A DNA stretch of 64,000 nucleotides from Thysanoteuthis rhombus (taxonomy: Eukaryota > Mollusca > Cephalopoda > Oegopsida > Thysanoteuthidae). The notes below the pieces were generated by a model. That model saw only the letters and a program-made list of their open reading frames with translations. It made no database searches and had not been told where the DNA came from. Position numbers and translations under genes: made by a program. Below are positions 14,018 through 26,729 of this stretch, piece after piece. Position 1 is the stretch's first letter. Each line of letters begins with the position of its first letter. The stretch covers positions 6,088,737 to 6,152,736 of the forward strand of contig OY735212.1 in NCBI GenBank assembly GCA_963457665.1, written 5' to 3'.

Positions 14018-14422
14018 ATGTAAAGTAAAATCGTGGCAGTGATGGTGGTAGCTTGTCATTAAAACAATGATTGGTAATTCGGCTCTTGTTCTCTGATGAC
14101 CCCTCTCCTCCTCCTCCCCGCTGTGGGTCTCTATTTGAAACCTACTCCCTCACTATTACAGACATATTTTGTTATAAAAACAGGCTGCTCGTGCGGCCCA
14201 TGATAATTATCCCACCAGAAAATGCCATTGTGGTATTTAAACCCGCATCATATAATAATCCTCTGGCATGGAGGAGAAGGTGTGTGGCTGTGCCTTCCAA
14301 AGGAATCAGGACGGGGGGGGGGGGTATAATTATGGTAGGTAATGAGAGTTTAGATAGAAACAAATGTTGATGTTTTTTACCATGTGTTTGTTTGTGTGTG
14401 TTGGGTTGTGTATAAGTTAGTT

Positions 14423-14459
<37 letters not shown>

Positions 14460-15071
14460 TATAAGATTCATGTGTAAATGTGACGAATGATGATTTTTGT
14501 AATTGTTTTGGAAGAAAATTTGGTCGCACTAAATGTGAAATGTACTTTGAGCATACCGAAACCAAGTTTTTAGGACCATTTTGAAAAATATCTTCTACTT
14601 TTATGAAGAAGAAACAAAAACAAAAGCCAAACTGACTATGCGCTGGATTTTGACTGAAAAATCTTCCACCAAAGTGAATTTATACAACAGTATTTTTGTT
14701 CTTGATTAGTCAGCAAACATTTCAATCAACCTTAATATATAAATGTTAATGTCTCTTATCTATAATCTAATCTAACGAGTAATAAGCAACAAGTCTGTCT
14801 GTCACACCATTTAGGGTAGTCATCAGCAAAGGTTTTGTTCATATATTTTCTGTAATATCCAAAGACAGAAGGAGGGGGGTAAGAGTATATAAGTAAAATA
14901 AGTATATTTGCTCTTAAGAGTATATATGTTAGTAAAATATATATTTTGGCTCATAAGAGTCTGTATATAAGTAAAATATATATTTTGGCTCATGAGAGTA
15001 TGCATATAAGTAAAATATATTTGCTTATAAGAGTATTATAAAAGTAAAATGAATACATCTGCTTATAAGAG

Positions 15072-15111
<40 letters not shown>

Positions 15112-18100
15112 ATTAGCTAATCATTCAATCAAACAAAGATGGAAAAAAAATGAAGGGATAAGCAATAAGGGTTCACTGTAAAGTTATGCATTTCACTGGG
15201 GCCAATTGAATACTTGCTCGTATAGATTAATGATAAGAAACGGTTAAAACTGAAAGGTTGATGTTTCCTAGTGACACTATTACCAACAATGCAATTTGTA
15301 AAAGGAAAACTTGAAGCCCCAAAAATCCCTCCTATCAAGAGATCGATCTTGTACTTTTAAAATGTGATATGCATGGGGTATAAGTATATATTCAGCTTTT
15401 TATTGAATTCATGTGTAATTTTCCTTTCTTTTCAGTGGTGGTCGTTTGATGACAGTTGGTGAGAAGATACGTCTTCCTGATGACTGTACAGTGGGATATA
15501 TCATAGGTGGGTAGAAACCTTTTACTCTGATGAATGTGTTCAGTCCTTTTCAGTTCATTTTTTGTCAGTGTTCCTGATTATATTTCACTGCTTGCATCAA
15601 AATGTAATAAAATGTATATTTATTATCTATGATATGCTAACAGTTGATCTTCGTGATTTTGAATCATCTTCCTGATTCTTCCGTTCTTTATTTCAACTTT
15701 CCACTTCTCACCTTGTTTTGTATTTTTGGCTTGAGATACCCTTTAATCAGAAAATATATCAGAACAAGCCAATTGCTAACATTGTCAAAATGAGTTTCCC
15801 TACTTAATTTGGTGACTTGACCTATATGAGAAAAAATGATGTGCTGGGGTTTGACAAAATAATCTCTGGAAGAAGTAAATTTATGCTGCATTGCACCATA
15901 TTGTATTCTTGCATAAGAGGGATTTATGGCATTGCCAAGGGGGACAGTAATTGCAATTTAGACAAAATGGCAATAAATATTTTCCCTAACATGTTCATTC
16001 CTACAGAACAAAGCAAATGAATAAAAGATGTTTTACACTATTCATTCCTTGAAAAGTATCTTTTAATGAAAAATGATGTGATACATAAGACAAAACAAAT
16101 AGATTTAGTCCATAGATTTGACAGGACACCACATAAACAACATTCGCGTTCCTCATGTGGTGCCAGAATGAAAAGGTTGTTTTGGGGATCCAACCTTAGA
16201 ACAAGTAACATGAAGTTGGCTGTGGGAAAAACATGGAGAAGTCAGATTGGGGTCAACAATCTTTAGAGCTTGTCCTCATGCCTTGTTGATGGTCTGGGCA
16301 AAGCTGAATCTCACAGAGAATTGGATTCAAAGTCTGTTGGAATAATGGGGATCCTGGGGATGAACACATCCTCTGTTATGCCTCCCGCAGTTAGAATGGT
16401 GGCCTTGATGACATGTCTGAGGAGTTGCTTGTCTGCTTGGCAAGTTCCATGACTGGGATCTAGATTTCTCAGAAATGATGGGCATCCCAACTTTCAGACA
16501 TCTTTGAGTGTGTTTTGATACTGCTTGTTGTGTGAAAGTGTGTGTGTGTATCTTTAGAAAAAAAATGCTTAAAAATACCTGGAACTTAGTTAGAATTTTA
16601 TTGTGAGATATCTTTCTGCCATTCACAACAAGGAATATTGAAGAAAATTCTTTTGTTTCTAGTGTTTAATACTAAAGATTGACCTCAGGCTAACCTTGGA
16701 GGTCATTCAAGGTCGCCAATATTTAATTAATAAATAAAAATTTCTCGATGCCAAATATTATGGCAATAGGCCTTGTAGTTTCAGCATGAAAGAGACACAG
16801 ACAAATGAACAAAAGACTGAAATATTAGTATCAATGAATCTGCAAACATTTCAATCAACCTTAATATATAAATCTTTTTCTCTTATTAACAGTTTTTGTT
16901 GACTGACTGCCCAGAACTGTTGCTGATTTATTTTTTTTATTTTTTTGCAGGGCATATTCTGAAAAAGCAGCTGACTATTGTGGACAGTTTTCATTCGCAT
17001 TTGGAAGCTCTTTGGCTTCTACGGCCTTTCGATTTGGAAAGACAAGTAAGTTTATTTACAACAAGTCGTGATTTCAGGTCTGCATGTGTCTGAAAATACC
17101 ATCTCTTTTCCTTTTTAAGGAAGTTTTCTATTTCTTGTGTCCTCTTCAGTAATTGAGAATGTAATCAGGTCTTCATGAGTAAATGTCCCATGAATATTTG
17201 GTCATCATCACTTTTGGTGTCCCAAACAAATTTTGACTCAGAAAAACTGAATTACCTCCCTGATCTCTTAACCTAGTTTCATATTCTAATCACAATTTTT
17301 TTTTTTTTTCATGAATAAAAGATCGAAATCAATATTTGTGAGCAATAAAATTTGTCTTAGAATTTCTACCATAACAAGGATAATCATCTCCTAAATTCAA
17401 GGGGTACTTCCCATCATTTGTCTGTCCTGTCATGTTGAGCCTAGCCCTTATATATTGACATTCCACCTACTGTGATGTGAAATCACAACAAAGCAATCAG
17501 TTGGCGGCCATCTTACAGAACCGAACTGAACAGAGCAGGACAGACTATTTTAACATATCTACAAAAACGTATGTTAGAAATACAAAAAGAATAAAGAGTG
17601 AAGTTTAAACCTTTCGCAGCCATACTTAATTCTCTTTATTCTCATATCAGTTGGAAGCACCCAAAGACTTTCTGTGGAAATAATTTCCTTTTCTTTCTTT
17701 ATTTTTCCAGGTAACATTCAGCTACTCTAAATATGGTGAAAAGATGAACATTGTCAATATACCTGGATTCTCGAATAAAGAAGACCCCACACGGTAAGTC
17801 TTAGTCTTGTCCTGGTGTTGAATTGGTTTAGGGGTTGGTTCCTTGTTACCATGTGGAGGATGGAGATAACTTCTGTCTGTCTTGAGATGAATTAAGGTTC
17901 AGAAAAGATTACCCCCCTCCCCCGATGTTACTCGGTGATACATACATTTTCAACAACATCAGAAAAGGAAACAACATCCATTCCAATACAAATCTGTAAT
18001 GTTTCACATATATTTGCCCACTCAATGTTGAAAAAAAGCACACAAAGGAGATAAAACCAACTTCATTGTAATACAAACCTTCACTTTCATCTACTTGACA

Positions 18101-19455
18101 TACAAAACAGATGGAAACAATTCAATTTATTCAAAGTGATGGCAATATAGTTCTATTATTTCTCTATTTTTCTTGCATGGGTAAGTTAATCCTGTGAGTC
18201 TTGGATAATCTAGCTAACCACCACTGACTGGTTTAAACAGTGTTGCTGGGTTTAGGTTATTTACGTGTTCTGACATTTATATGTATCTATCTGGACTTCA
18301 CCTGACCCTTACTGTTCATAATAGAAACTTGAAATTTTGCACACACACTCCCCTTAATGAGTTAGGAAAGTGTTCTTTTATCTTTTTGAAAATTCCCCTC
18401 AAAAATGTTTTTTGATGCAATCTAAATTCATGTTAAATTGGTCACTAGTTTGTGCCCTGTGCATGCTTGTTTTTAGAAAATTGATACGTTTCTTACTGAT
18501 CTTTGCTTGACAAAAGGCGAAAGAAGTAGCATTCGTTGATCACCCCTTTTTCCAACTTTGTAATTGATCACCCGCAACACTGCATGTTGCCAAAAGACAT
18601 GGGTCGCATGATGGTTTCTATTGAGTGACTAATCAAACCTGTTGTTTAATGTTTTCTGATTTCTTATCTTTACTTAATAACACAGTATGTATGAGGTGGA
18701 GTTGATTCATAATCTCTCTTGTAATGCTAGTTTATTTCAAAGCTAACAGGATAACTTCTATTTCACTCACAGGAAATAAGATTCTACCTGTTCTTGAGTG
18801 TTTATATATATATATATATATCAGGTTGTCCAGAAAAAGATGGAATCTTCTTTCAGATTCATATATCCTTTACCACAAAATGGTTGTTTAGGATCATTTT
18901 GTAGAGAAATTGTTATTTCATTTGTTTTGATTGCTTCATTCTTACTTTTGGTGGAAGTGATTTTATTAGTCTTGCAATCTAAACGTCAACAAGTGTTAAA
19001 TATTGGTCATAGAGTGTAAGGTTCAAGGTGTAAAATCACCTGCTCAACTCTAAAGTCCTTGTGGTCGATTGGTTAAAAGTAGCCAGACATATAGTAGACT
19101 CCTTCCAGTTAAAGGGTGTAAGTCCAATCCTCATGGTGGGCTTATTATATATTTCCGATTACACCGTTTGATATGTATCTACGTAGCAACGATTAAAGTA
19201 ATAATAATGCTACAATAATGAAAAAAAAGATGAAAAATTTCGTTGAATTATCATTTCACAAGTTGTGATAATTTTCTAATTTTTAACTCTGTTTATGCAT
19301 TGAATAAATCTGAGACAAAAAAGGGATTTTTGTTTTTACCTTTACTGAGTTATCTTCCTGTCAATTTTAACGTCTGTTTCTTTTCCTTTTGTAGATTATG
19401 GTCCATCCATTGCCATCTATTTCCTTACCTGAGAGAATGCAGATCACTTCAATAA
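11554..19455 (+). CDS. fng: Fringe-family beta-1,3-N-acetylglucosaminyltransferase, 3' five coding exons (5' partial)
   Basis: Fringe enzymes (glycosyltransferase family GT31) act in the Golgi and add GlcNAc in beta-1,3 linkage to O-fucose on Notch EGF repeats, tuning ligand choice. Five exons join in phase (11554-11639, 15436-15506, 16951-17045, 17711-17793, 19395-19455) with GT-AG introns and give 131 residues plus TAA. Visible family motifs are [13 protein letters not shown] (residues 5-17), [13 protein letters not shown] (39-51) with the Asp pair that holds the catalytic base, DSFHSHLE (64-71), and the terminal SIHCHLFP block. Cys118 and Cys127 are nine residues apart, as in vertebrate Fringe. 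The N-terminal membrane anchor and the DxD metal site are missing, presumably encoded upstream of the window. The gene converges on the ARIH1 gene. Orthology to Lunatic, Manic or Radical Fringe cannot be assigned; a single invertebrate fringe is expected. Confidence 0.95.
11780..12085 (-). mobile_element. tRNA-derived SINE, copy 1
   Basis: Read on the - strand from about 12075, it has a tRNA-like head with box A-like CAGTGTAATGGACAGC and box B GAGTTCGATTCC, then ATGAGCAAAG. The body contains GGTATCCCTTT and GGGGTGGTCATAA, and the end has CACTGGGATTTATCTCTC. The body is shared with the copy at 55060-55315, and the head continuation with 60965-61205. Confidence 0.8.
13971..14009. repeat. (TA)n microsatellite
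   Basis: TA repeat followed by TATG units, inside the first fringe intron seen. Confidence 0.95.
14427..14455. repeat. (TG)n microsatellite
   Basis: About fourteen TG units. Confidence 0.95.
14881..15072 (+). repeat. Minisatellite, about five units of 34-40 bp
   Basis: Units share TAAGAGTATATA...AGTAAAATATATATTTTGGC and end in CTCA or CTTA before the next TAAGAGT. Unit length and sequence drift from left to right, and the array runs directly into a (TA)n tract. Confidence 0.85.
15073..15110. repeat. (TA)n(TG)n microsatellite
   Basis: TA repeat continuing from the minisatellite and ending in GTGTGTG. Confidence 0.95.
15436..15506 (+). CDS. fng: fringe exon with RLPDD catalytic-region motif
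   Basis: Acceptor TTTTCAG, donor GTGGGT. The exon completes the split Gly codon and encodes [20 protein letters not shown] and then YII, ending one base into a Gly codon. In mouse Manic Fringe the Asp of this RLPDD block is the proposed catalytic base. A second GT three bases further on would break the frame with the next exon, so the donor at 15507 is preferred. Confidence 0.94.
15507..16950 (+). other. fng: fringe intron with a richer GC block
   Basis: It is bounded by GTGGGT and TTTGCAG. Bases about 16100-16500 are less AT-rich than the surroundings and carry overlapping open frames on both strands, but no protein family was recognised. A 32-bp sequence at 16842-16873 repeats one in the preceding intron. 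Confidence 0.8.
16951..17045 (+). CDS. fng: fringe exon with DSFHSHLE motif
   Basis: A T-rich tract and TTTGCAG precede the exon and GTAAGT follows it. It encodes [20 protein letters not shown], then [11 protein letters not shown], ending in phase 0. FHSHLE is diagnostic for the Fringe family. Its length and position after the RLPDD exon agree with the family order. Confidence 0.94.
17046..17710 (+). other. fng: fringe intron
   Basis: It is bounded by GTAAGT and TTTCCAG. AT-rich, with a poly-T run near 17299. No feature recognised inside it. Confidence 0.85.
17711..17793 (+). CDS. fng: fringe exon, penultimate
   Basis: Acceptor TTTCCAG, donor GTAAGT. It encodes [20 protein letters not shown] and then SNKEDPT, ending two bases into an Arg codon. 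This aligns with the Fringe segment QVSFSY...DPxRF. The block is less conserved than the flanking exons, but the phases fit exactly on both sides. Confidence 0.92.
17794..19394 (+). other. fng: fringe last intron
   Basis: It is bounded by GTAAGT and TTTGTAG. It contains a GGAGATAACTT motif near 17863, a full copy of the GATCACC/ATGCTGCC repeat (18415-18680), (TA)n near 18803-18822, and a weak tRNA-like stretch on the + strand near 19055-19145. Confidence 0.85.
18415..18680 (+). repeat. GATCACC/ATGCTGCC repeat, copy 3
   Basis: Blocks in order: TTCATGTTAAATTGGTCACT, AGTTTGTGCCCTG, GTTGATCACCCC, AATTGATCACCC, CACTGCATGTTGCCAAAAGA, CATGGGTC, GTTTCTATTGAGTGACTAAT. This copy and copy 2 also share the flank TTTTCTGATTTCTT/TTCTCTGATTTATT. 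Confidence 0.8.
19395..19455 (+). CDS. fng: fringe terminal coding exon with stop
   Basis: Acceptor CCTTTTGTAG. The first base completes Arg, then [19 protein letters not shown] and TAA at 19453-19455. The pattern SIHCHLFP plus a Cys nine residues on matches the conserved C-terminal disulfide loop of Fringe enzymes. The C-terminal tail after the second Cys is very short (RSLQ). Confidence 0.93.
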
Positions 19456-22400
19456 ATCCGGGTCTTCTTTCCAAAGTGTTCCAGAACTTTTACCCTTTGT
19501 GTAAAAGAGTCACTAGTTCTAACAAAAATTGACACAGCGGTGAATTATGCAACTTTCCACCCCTGGCTTTCGCCTCTTGAATTACATGTACTGGTAGTCT
19601 ATGCGGCAAGGGAGATAACTTCTGAAGTTTGAGCAGCACAGGGAAGGTACTGTAAATGCAGTGAATCCCTGAACTGTGGCTGTTCGAACTCTTTCTAGTT
19701 TGTGTTCAGTTGTAGGAAAATGTATCCCTGCCACACACCTGATTTACCCTACAAACGTTATCAATATTTTTTATTTTCAAGCTGAACCACTAGAAATTTA
19801 TCTTATTTTATTTTTAAAGAATTCATTCAGCCCAAGACTTACAAGGTCAACTTGTGTTTATTTAATTAGAAAAATCTTTACTAAAAGCCACTTCTTTTGA
19901 AAGCAACATACCTGTGATTCTCCCTATTCCCATATCTTTACATATAGACGATTTGTTTGTTGAGAATTTAGAGATCCTCTTTTGTGTGTATGTGATGGTG
20001 TCTGTTTCATGGATGCAGGAGACGAAGAAAGAGTCTTTTTTGCAACTTTTTTGTTTTTTCAAGTGAACTTTTGATTTTCTCTTGGGTGTTTGAAATCTGT
20101 TCAATTGTTGCATCGTCTGCCCCCGAATTTCTTTTTTTTTTTTTTTTGTATACGACTGGATCTTGGTGTATATACCTAGCTTTTGCAGACTACAATTTAT
20201 TTTTGTTTTTTTTTTTTGTTGAAGATTATTCGTGGAGATTGATCTAAACTTGATTTTTAAAAAGATCAAATATAAAATTCTTCAGAAAACACTCACTCTT
20301 GAGGGGGAAAAAAAAATCTTGCCCAATTATATATCTTTCCAATCCCATTTCTTTTTACTTACATCTGATGAAAATTAAAATTCTTTCGCTTGTATATCCT
20401 GATTTGCATAATTGTAGATAATCGAAGTCCACTGCGGCCTCACACCCGACCAACCAAGTGGCAAGGTATTCTTCCCTTTTCATATAATAATTATTTCTAT
20501 TCATACTAAGAGTCAAATTGTCTCTTTGTATGGCAGCTGCAGTTTGAACTGAGGGACCAAATTCAAGTATCACTCTGCTGTATGACGGCACGCAAACAAG
20601 AATAAGATTGTGTTATGCCAATTTTCCTAGTGTGGATAACTACCTGGTTTGCCTTGAAAATCATTCGAAATTCTGGTTTTTTGCTTGGGCTTGAACTCAG
20701 ACCACTGGCACTGATGAGAAATATCCAACTACACCTATGGTTTTAAAAAAATTTTTTTTTTTTTTTTTTTTACTCATTTTATAACTTAATAATTCCTACT
20801 TGTTCATCTTGGAGAAACAATGAAGGAGGTCTTGGCTGGCTGGCAGGCTTCTATTAAAGCCTTTAGTATTACAAAATGGTAAATATAAATTCAATGCAAT
20901 GCTGATGATGTTGATAAATATCAGAAATTGTAGTTAACTCTAACAAATTTGTTAGACCAATTTTGACATTTTACTTTTAAAATCTCTCCAAAGAGGGAAA
21001 AGACTTACTTTAACCAGTTTTATTTCTTTTTGAAATTTTTGTTTTAACCCAACTATATTTCTGAATAGAACTGAAACAAATGAACCTTCATACTTTTATA
21101 TCAGAATTTCACTTTTTCTAGTGAATTTCTTTGATTCCTTTCAATCTTTCCTCCTTTTAACCCAGCATCCACCTCAAACTAAATGATCTTCTGCTTTCTT
21201 GCATTGAAAGTTAGTCAGAAATCTATTCAAGTTTACTCCCCACAATTAGTCTTTGAATCTTTTTAAAAGCTAAAAAGCGATTTTCTTTGTTAATATATAT
21301 ATATATCTGGAGAAGCTGCAGTTGTTTTTCTTCTTGTAGCAAAGCATCTTTGATGTTTGTCTAACCAGTGACTTGTTTTCAAGTTTCAAACTTCAGAATA
21401 TTTAAAATGGATTAATTATAAAACTAATGAAAAAAAATTGTGGCAAATTATTTGGACAGGCATTCTTGCCATTGTTGTGAGGATGCTAATGGCAACTTGA
21501 CCTCAGACATGCTATTCAAAACAAAAGTTTTAATAGGAGAGCCTTTATATTTAGATTTTAAAGCAGTTTTTGCCAAAGTGTTCAACATATCCTGAGATCC
21601 AGAAAGTAGATTTCAATGACAGTCAAACACTGAGAGATCGTTCAAAAATAAAATATTGGCATTAAATCTTCGGTATATATGCAGATATGGATTTGTTAGT
21701 TGTGTGTGTATATAAAGTGAATAACTGTTTCAGTTAACTTTGATGTATGATAACTTGTAAATAGACTGATGTCAAAATACAGTGTGAATATGTATGTATA
21801 TAATAGATAATTTAAATAAAACAAAACTCACTGATTTGACAAGTATGAATCAAGTTTTATGAAATGTGAAAAAATATTAAATGTATTTTTATATAATGAA
21901 CACTAATCAAGTTCTTACAAACTGGGACCAGACTATTGTTTTCAAAAACACATTCTTTAGTGAAATGAGACATACTTTGTGCTATTAAATATTTAATAGC
22001 TTTGTTTAAAGATAACTGTCACAATTAAGGTTGAATTTTATTGAACATACTGTTGGTTTGGTTTTCTATGAGGGGGGAGGGGATCAGCAGTCCTAGCACG
22101 GTCTGTGATACAGGAACTTTTTTTATGTTTATTGTATGCTTTTTAGTTTCATTTCTGCAAAATTTGAAAAAGAAAAAAAAATTTTTTTAAATGCAGAAAT
22201 CACTCCAAGTAAGATTCTGCATAAACTTTTGAAATATGTACTTGCTGACACATTCATAAATCCAGAAGCATTTTAATTCATTTCACCCTCACCTACCCGA
22301 TCGTGATAATGTAAATCATCTTTGTTTATATATGTATATAGATATATATCCCTAGATGTACATATTTGGGATCACTTGTTAAAACAGTTCAGCTATATTA

Positions 22401-25400
22401 CTCTACAAAAGGAAATATTTACCTTTTTTCACATTTGATAGATGAATAAGAGTATATCATAAAGTATGCACGAGAGCTCACCGATTATTTCTCTCTGCTT
22501 GAGAAGAAATTAACATATCAACTTCCACTTTTCACTACCAGACAGAAAGTTTGATATCCTCTATGAACTCAAAGCACTCAAATGAACTTTCCTAAAGCAT
22601 GCCACGAACATGAAGTGGAGCATAGCACCCCCCCCCCCCCAAAAAAAATTAACTTAAGAAACTTGGTAGAATAACCAGGACAAATATGTTCTGTAGTTTG
22701 TTAGACATCATGAGTCTAAAAATTCAAAGATAGCTTTTGGGGTATTTTTAAAATGGACTGTTATATATAGATATTTTTAACTAAAAAGTTTAATGTTCGA
22801 GAACATTAGTGGGTTTTTTTTTTTTTTTTTTTTTTTCTACTTGAAGATCGACATACACACATTTTGTTATTTGTAATTTTTAGATTTTGTAAATAGCTGG
22901 CCTTACTCAAGGTGTGCATTTTTGTGACCTGCTCTCCACACTCCAACCTCTTTTCACCTCTACTGATGTAAGGCGATTGCGACCCCATCTGATTTCTCTT
23001 AACTGATCTCAAACTTTTTCTTTGTTGTATATAAATACTCTGTCACTTGTACTTTTTTTTTCTTGTGTAAAGAATAAAAAAATTAAATGAAATTCACTAT
23101 TTTGTTTTCTTTCAAATTCTGATCAAAAGATATTTTGCTGTTGTAAGTGTTCTGTTTCCTCTCCCATGCCCAAAATTTTTTTTTTTTTTTTTTTGTGGGT
23201 GGGGAGACAAAACTTGCCCCAAAATAGTAGTTTGGTACTTGACGAGTACATTAAAAATTAATTTCTATTCAATATACGAATAGCTTCAAAAAAATGTTAC
23301 AAATAGAAAGTTGAAACCAGTAGGAAATATCCATTGATCAACTTTCTGTAGTTTAGTTTCCAGGTGAGATAATTTCTGCAGATCTGACAGTCCTGATGAA
23401 GTGTCAAGATGGATGTGGCCTCTGTATTGGGTCATCCCAGATGATTTGTTGGTATCAGTTCAGCTGGGATTTTATCTTCAATATTGGTTTTCTACTGAAA
23501 CATTTAACCCTGATTGAAAACGGGACTGAATACCCTAAAATAGATTTAAAAGGATTCACTTCCTAGCAGTCCCTTTCAGATGGGGGGACTGGACATTCTT
23601 GAATCACCGACACATTCTAAGGGAGATAATTATCTTTCAGTGCAAGTACCCGGGTCACAGATTTACCAACAGCAACTCGCCAACATTTATCGAGATACAA
23701 TTTACATAGTTTTCAAATTACAAAAAGGAAAAGAATTAATATAGTGGAACGAAGATATTCATAAATTTGGCAAAGGGCCTATGCTGTTCTAAGCTATTTG
23801 TTCTCCCCCAAAAAGTAATACATTATGAGAAACATTGAACTTTTATTAGAACTAATCCAAGAAATATTAATTTTTTAAAAAATCAAGTCTTTTCAACTAA
23901 ATAAAATGGTTTGAAATTTCTTTACTTTCGTTATCTGATTTATGCCTGTAACTAGAAGTCTTAATTTTTTTAATGTTTAAATAAAATTGTTCATCTGTAT
24001 TTGAAGGGGAAAAAAAAAAAAAATCTATGACTTCCATAATAATCCAAATTTCAGACTTATTGTGTAAATAAGTGTTTGAAATTCAATTTTAGAATTTATA
24101 TAACTTTCAGGGTTAACTTTTTTTTTGTGTAATTGAAAAGTTGTGAAATTTATTTGAAGAAAAAAAAAAACAAACCCTCTATGTAAGTCACACTTGAAAG
24201 TTTGATTTGGGATCTTGCAGCTTAAAAACTGTTAGACATTTGATTAAATCAACTGAAATAATTTGTAAGTAGCACAAAAAAATCCATCAGAACATATTTC
24301 TGATTAGTTTCACTTCAATTACACTTTTCATCGATTTTTGCTGCTCCCACCATTAAGTCCAACAATTGAAAAATGAAATAATCCACCATCATCTTAATTT
24401 CCGATTTGAAAAAAAAAGCAAAAACTCACAATGAAGGTGAATGGTAATAAATTGAACGATTTACAATACTTCACCCCAAAAGTAGATATACCTAAAATTG
24501 AATGAAAAACATTAAATATAGAAATGATGCTGATTGACATGAAAAATTGTTCGACACGTAACCTGTTTAGTGTTTAAACTGCAAGATATCCCTTATATTT
24601 TAAGTATCTCAGCTTTTAGCATAAATAAAAAAAAAAACAAATGTGAGATTTATTTTATTTTATTTTGATCTTCTCGGTAATTTGAATAACTCAATAAATT
24701 GTACATCTTGGTAAGTGTTATCGTTGAATTGTTGTTGTTGATGAATCTGCCGGATACCCCATGTGCCTGTGTCTTGTGGGTGCAAAATACAAGAAAGCTA
24801 TTTATTACATAAATATTGCTGCATTTATAGAATGCAATATTAAGGCAAAGACACTGAAAACCTAACACTTTAAGGCAAAAACACTGAAAACCTAACACTG
24901 ACTTTTGAAAAAATAAAAAATTAAAAAAAAAGTATCAACAGTCATCTGTCAAAACGGAGGTAATTTTATTTAATAATCAGGTACATGAATGTATTGTCTC
25001 TACAGTCCACAGCAATGGAATTTTACATTTGCTCATTGCCTGCATACAATGAGATGATAGAAGTGGTCATGTGGCAGCAAGTATTATCTTGAATCCATAA
25101 GTATTCAAGCTGCTGCTCCTTTATTTATCAAATGAATAGAAAAAAAAAAAAAAAGAAAAGGAATGACCAACTGAGGACAGCCATTGAGGAGCAAACCCCA
25201 ACATTACTCAATTTAAATTCTTATTCTATGAAAATTGAGGGAAGGAAAGAGAAAAAAAAAAAAAAATGAATATCTAAAGCCTGCATATGTAGGCTCAAAA
25301 TTGTTACCCAAGTGCAAGAGTTCAATACAAATGTATATTAGTTCTAAGAGGAAATGGCTATGATAGGAAATAATTGTAAATCACAATAAATCTCAAGCTA

Positions 25401-26729
25401 ATTTTAATAAAACCATGTTAAGGTATAACTGAAGAGAGTGAAATAGGGAAATGAAAAATAACTAACACAAGCGGGAAGAATTTTCAAAATCTGTTCTATT
25501 TAATTATTCATGGGCCAGATAAATATACTTGTTCATTTCTCTTCATAATGATATTCATAAGCAAATTCCCATACAAAAATTACTTGAATACTAAAAAGGA
25601 ATTTGTTATTAAAACGAGAATACTATCACCAAGCTACTTATTGTTAATCTCATTTTTCAAAAATTACAATTTGAGCAGGCAGCAGAAAAAGCAATGATAA
25701 AATTTTATTTCTTGGTTATGAAAATTCAAAACTAAAAATGGAAGGACAGTGAAATAGGAAATTAACATTTTTGTATAGATTTTTTTTAGTTTCTGATCAA
25801 GTTTTAAATGGCTGTTAAAACTTGATTAGAAACTGTTTTGCTTGGGATGTTCGGAAAGGAAGCATAAGAATTAGCAAATTAAATCAAGCTTCAATCCATT
25901 TATAGCTTTTTTTTCTGAATGATTTTCTGACCTTTCTGTTTCAAGTGTTTTGCGTCCTTGTCCTGGCACCTCTATCTCCCCATTAATATAATGGAAGAAA
26001 AATAGAGGAAAATAATCCGGCTGATTTTGAACCATGTCAATAGACAATACAACAATTCTGTACCTTGTCTGGCAAAAAAGCCAGAAGTGTTGGTTGATAT
26101 TAGTACCCTTCATATGCACTTAGGCTTATGAAACTCCCCTATCTTATGTGTTCTATCAAGAAGGATTTTTCTTAACAATCCCAAGAAATTAAATAAAAGA
26201 TCAGAGACAAAAAGGAAGATACAAACAAAAAACCCAAAAACAAAAATAAAACAAACAAGGTAAAGTAAGATTTTTAAAATTTCATTTTTTTATCTATGCT
26301 GAAGAAGAAAAGTTTTGGAAGGATCTCTCCCTATGTTAAGTCATTTAATTTTTCTATAACATACTCTCTAAAGAAAGAGAGAGTAGCAGTCTTGTTTTGT
26401 GTTTTTGCATATTTTGTAAGGTTTTTGCTTTTTTTTTTATCTTTTTATTGTTGTTGATATCAGATAGTGTAACTTTAAAAACAACTCAATCCAAATGCTT
26501 GTTCACATATGGAAGAAGAAGCAAAATTGTTGTTAAAGTCAGATTTTTCACCAACAGGAAAAATAAAGCCCAACTGGAATCAGTTCTTAGAGTGACTCAT
26601 CAATTCTTTGGCTGAGAGTTTTCATGTTGAAGCAATAATGATATTTTTTATTTGGAAATTTTAAAAAAATCTCACATTAGATTTACAAAAAAATGTTGTA
26701 CAGAATGATGAATAGAAGTCCAATTCATT
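19456..26729. other. Convergent intergenic region with both 3' UTRs
   Basis: It lies between the fringe TAA and the ARIH1 TAA. Possible + strand poly-A signals (AATAAA) are at 21815-21820 and 23073-23078; the latter is followed by a T/G-rich stretch and is the better candidate. On the - strand AATAAA occurs at 25125-25120, among others. A degenerate tRNA-like sequence lies at 20680-20745. Poly-C at 22628-22640, many A/T homopolymers and a CAAGGGAGATAACT motif at 19607-19620 are present. No further gene seen. Transcript ends cannot be set from sequence alone. Confidence 0.6.
20680..20745 (-). repeat. Degenerate tRNA-like sequence
   Basis: On the - strand, AGGTGTAGTTGGATATTT (box A-like) and GAGTTCAAGCCC (box B-like) are about 40 bases apart. 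The stems do not close. It is probably an old SINE head. Confidence 0.35.

Larger units (their letters stand above)
11640..15435 (+). other. fng: fringe intron
   Basis: It is bounded by GTAAGC and TTTTCAG. It contains a tRNA-derived SINE (about 11780-12085, - strand), (TA)n at 13971-14009, (TG)n at 14427-14455, a minisatellite at 14881-15072, (TA)n at 15073-15103, and one copy of a 32-bp repeat (14713-14744) that recurs in the next intron. Confidence 0.85.

Noticed and set aside
14071..14370. 99-codon open frame on the + strand
   Set aside because: It lies in a fringe intron, crosses homopolymer runs, and resembles no family.
19055..19145. tRNA-like stretch on the + strand in the last fringe intron
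   Set aside because: Box A-like and box B-like strings are present, but no stems close and the box B match is poor. Too weak for a feature.
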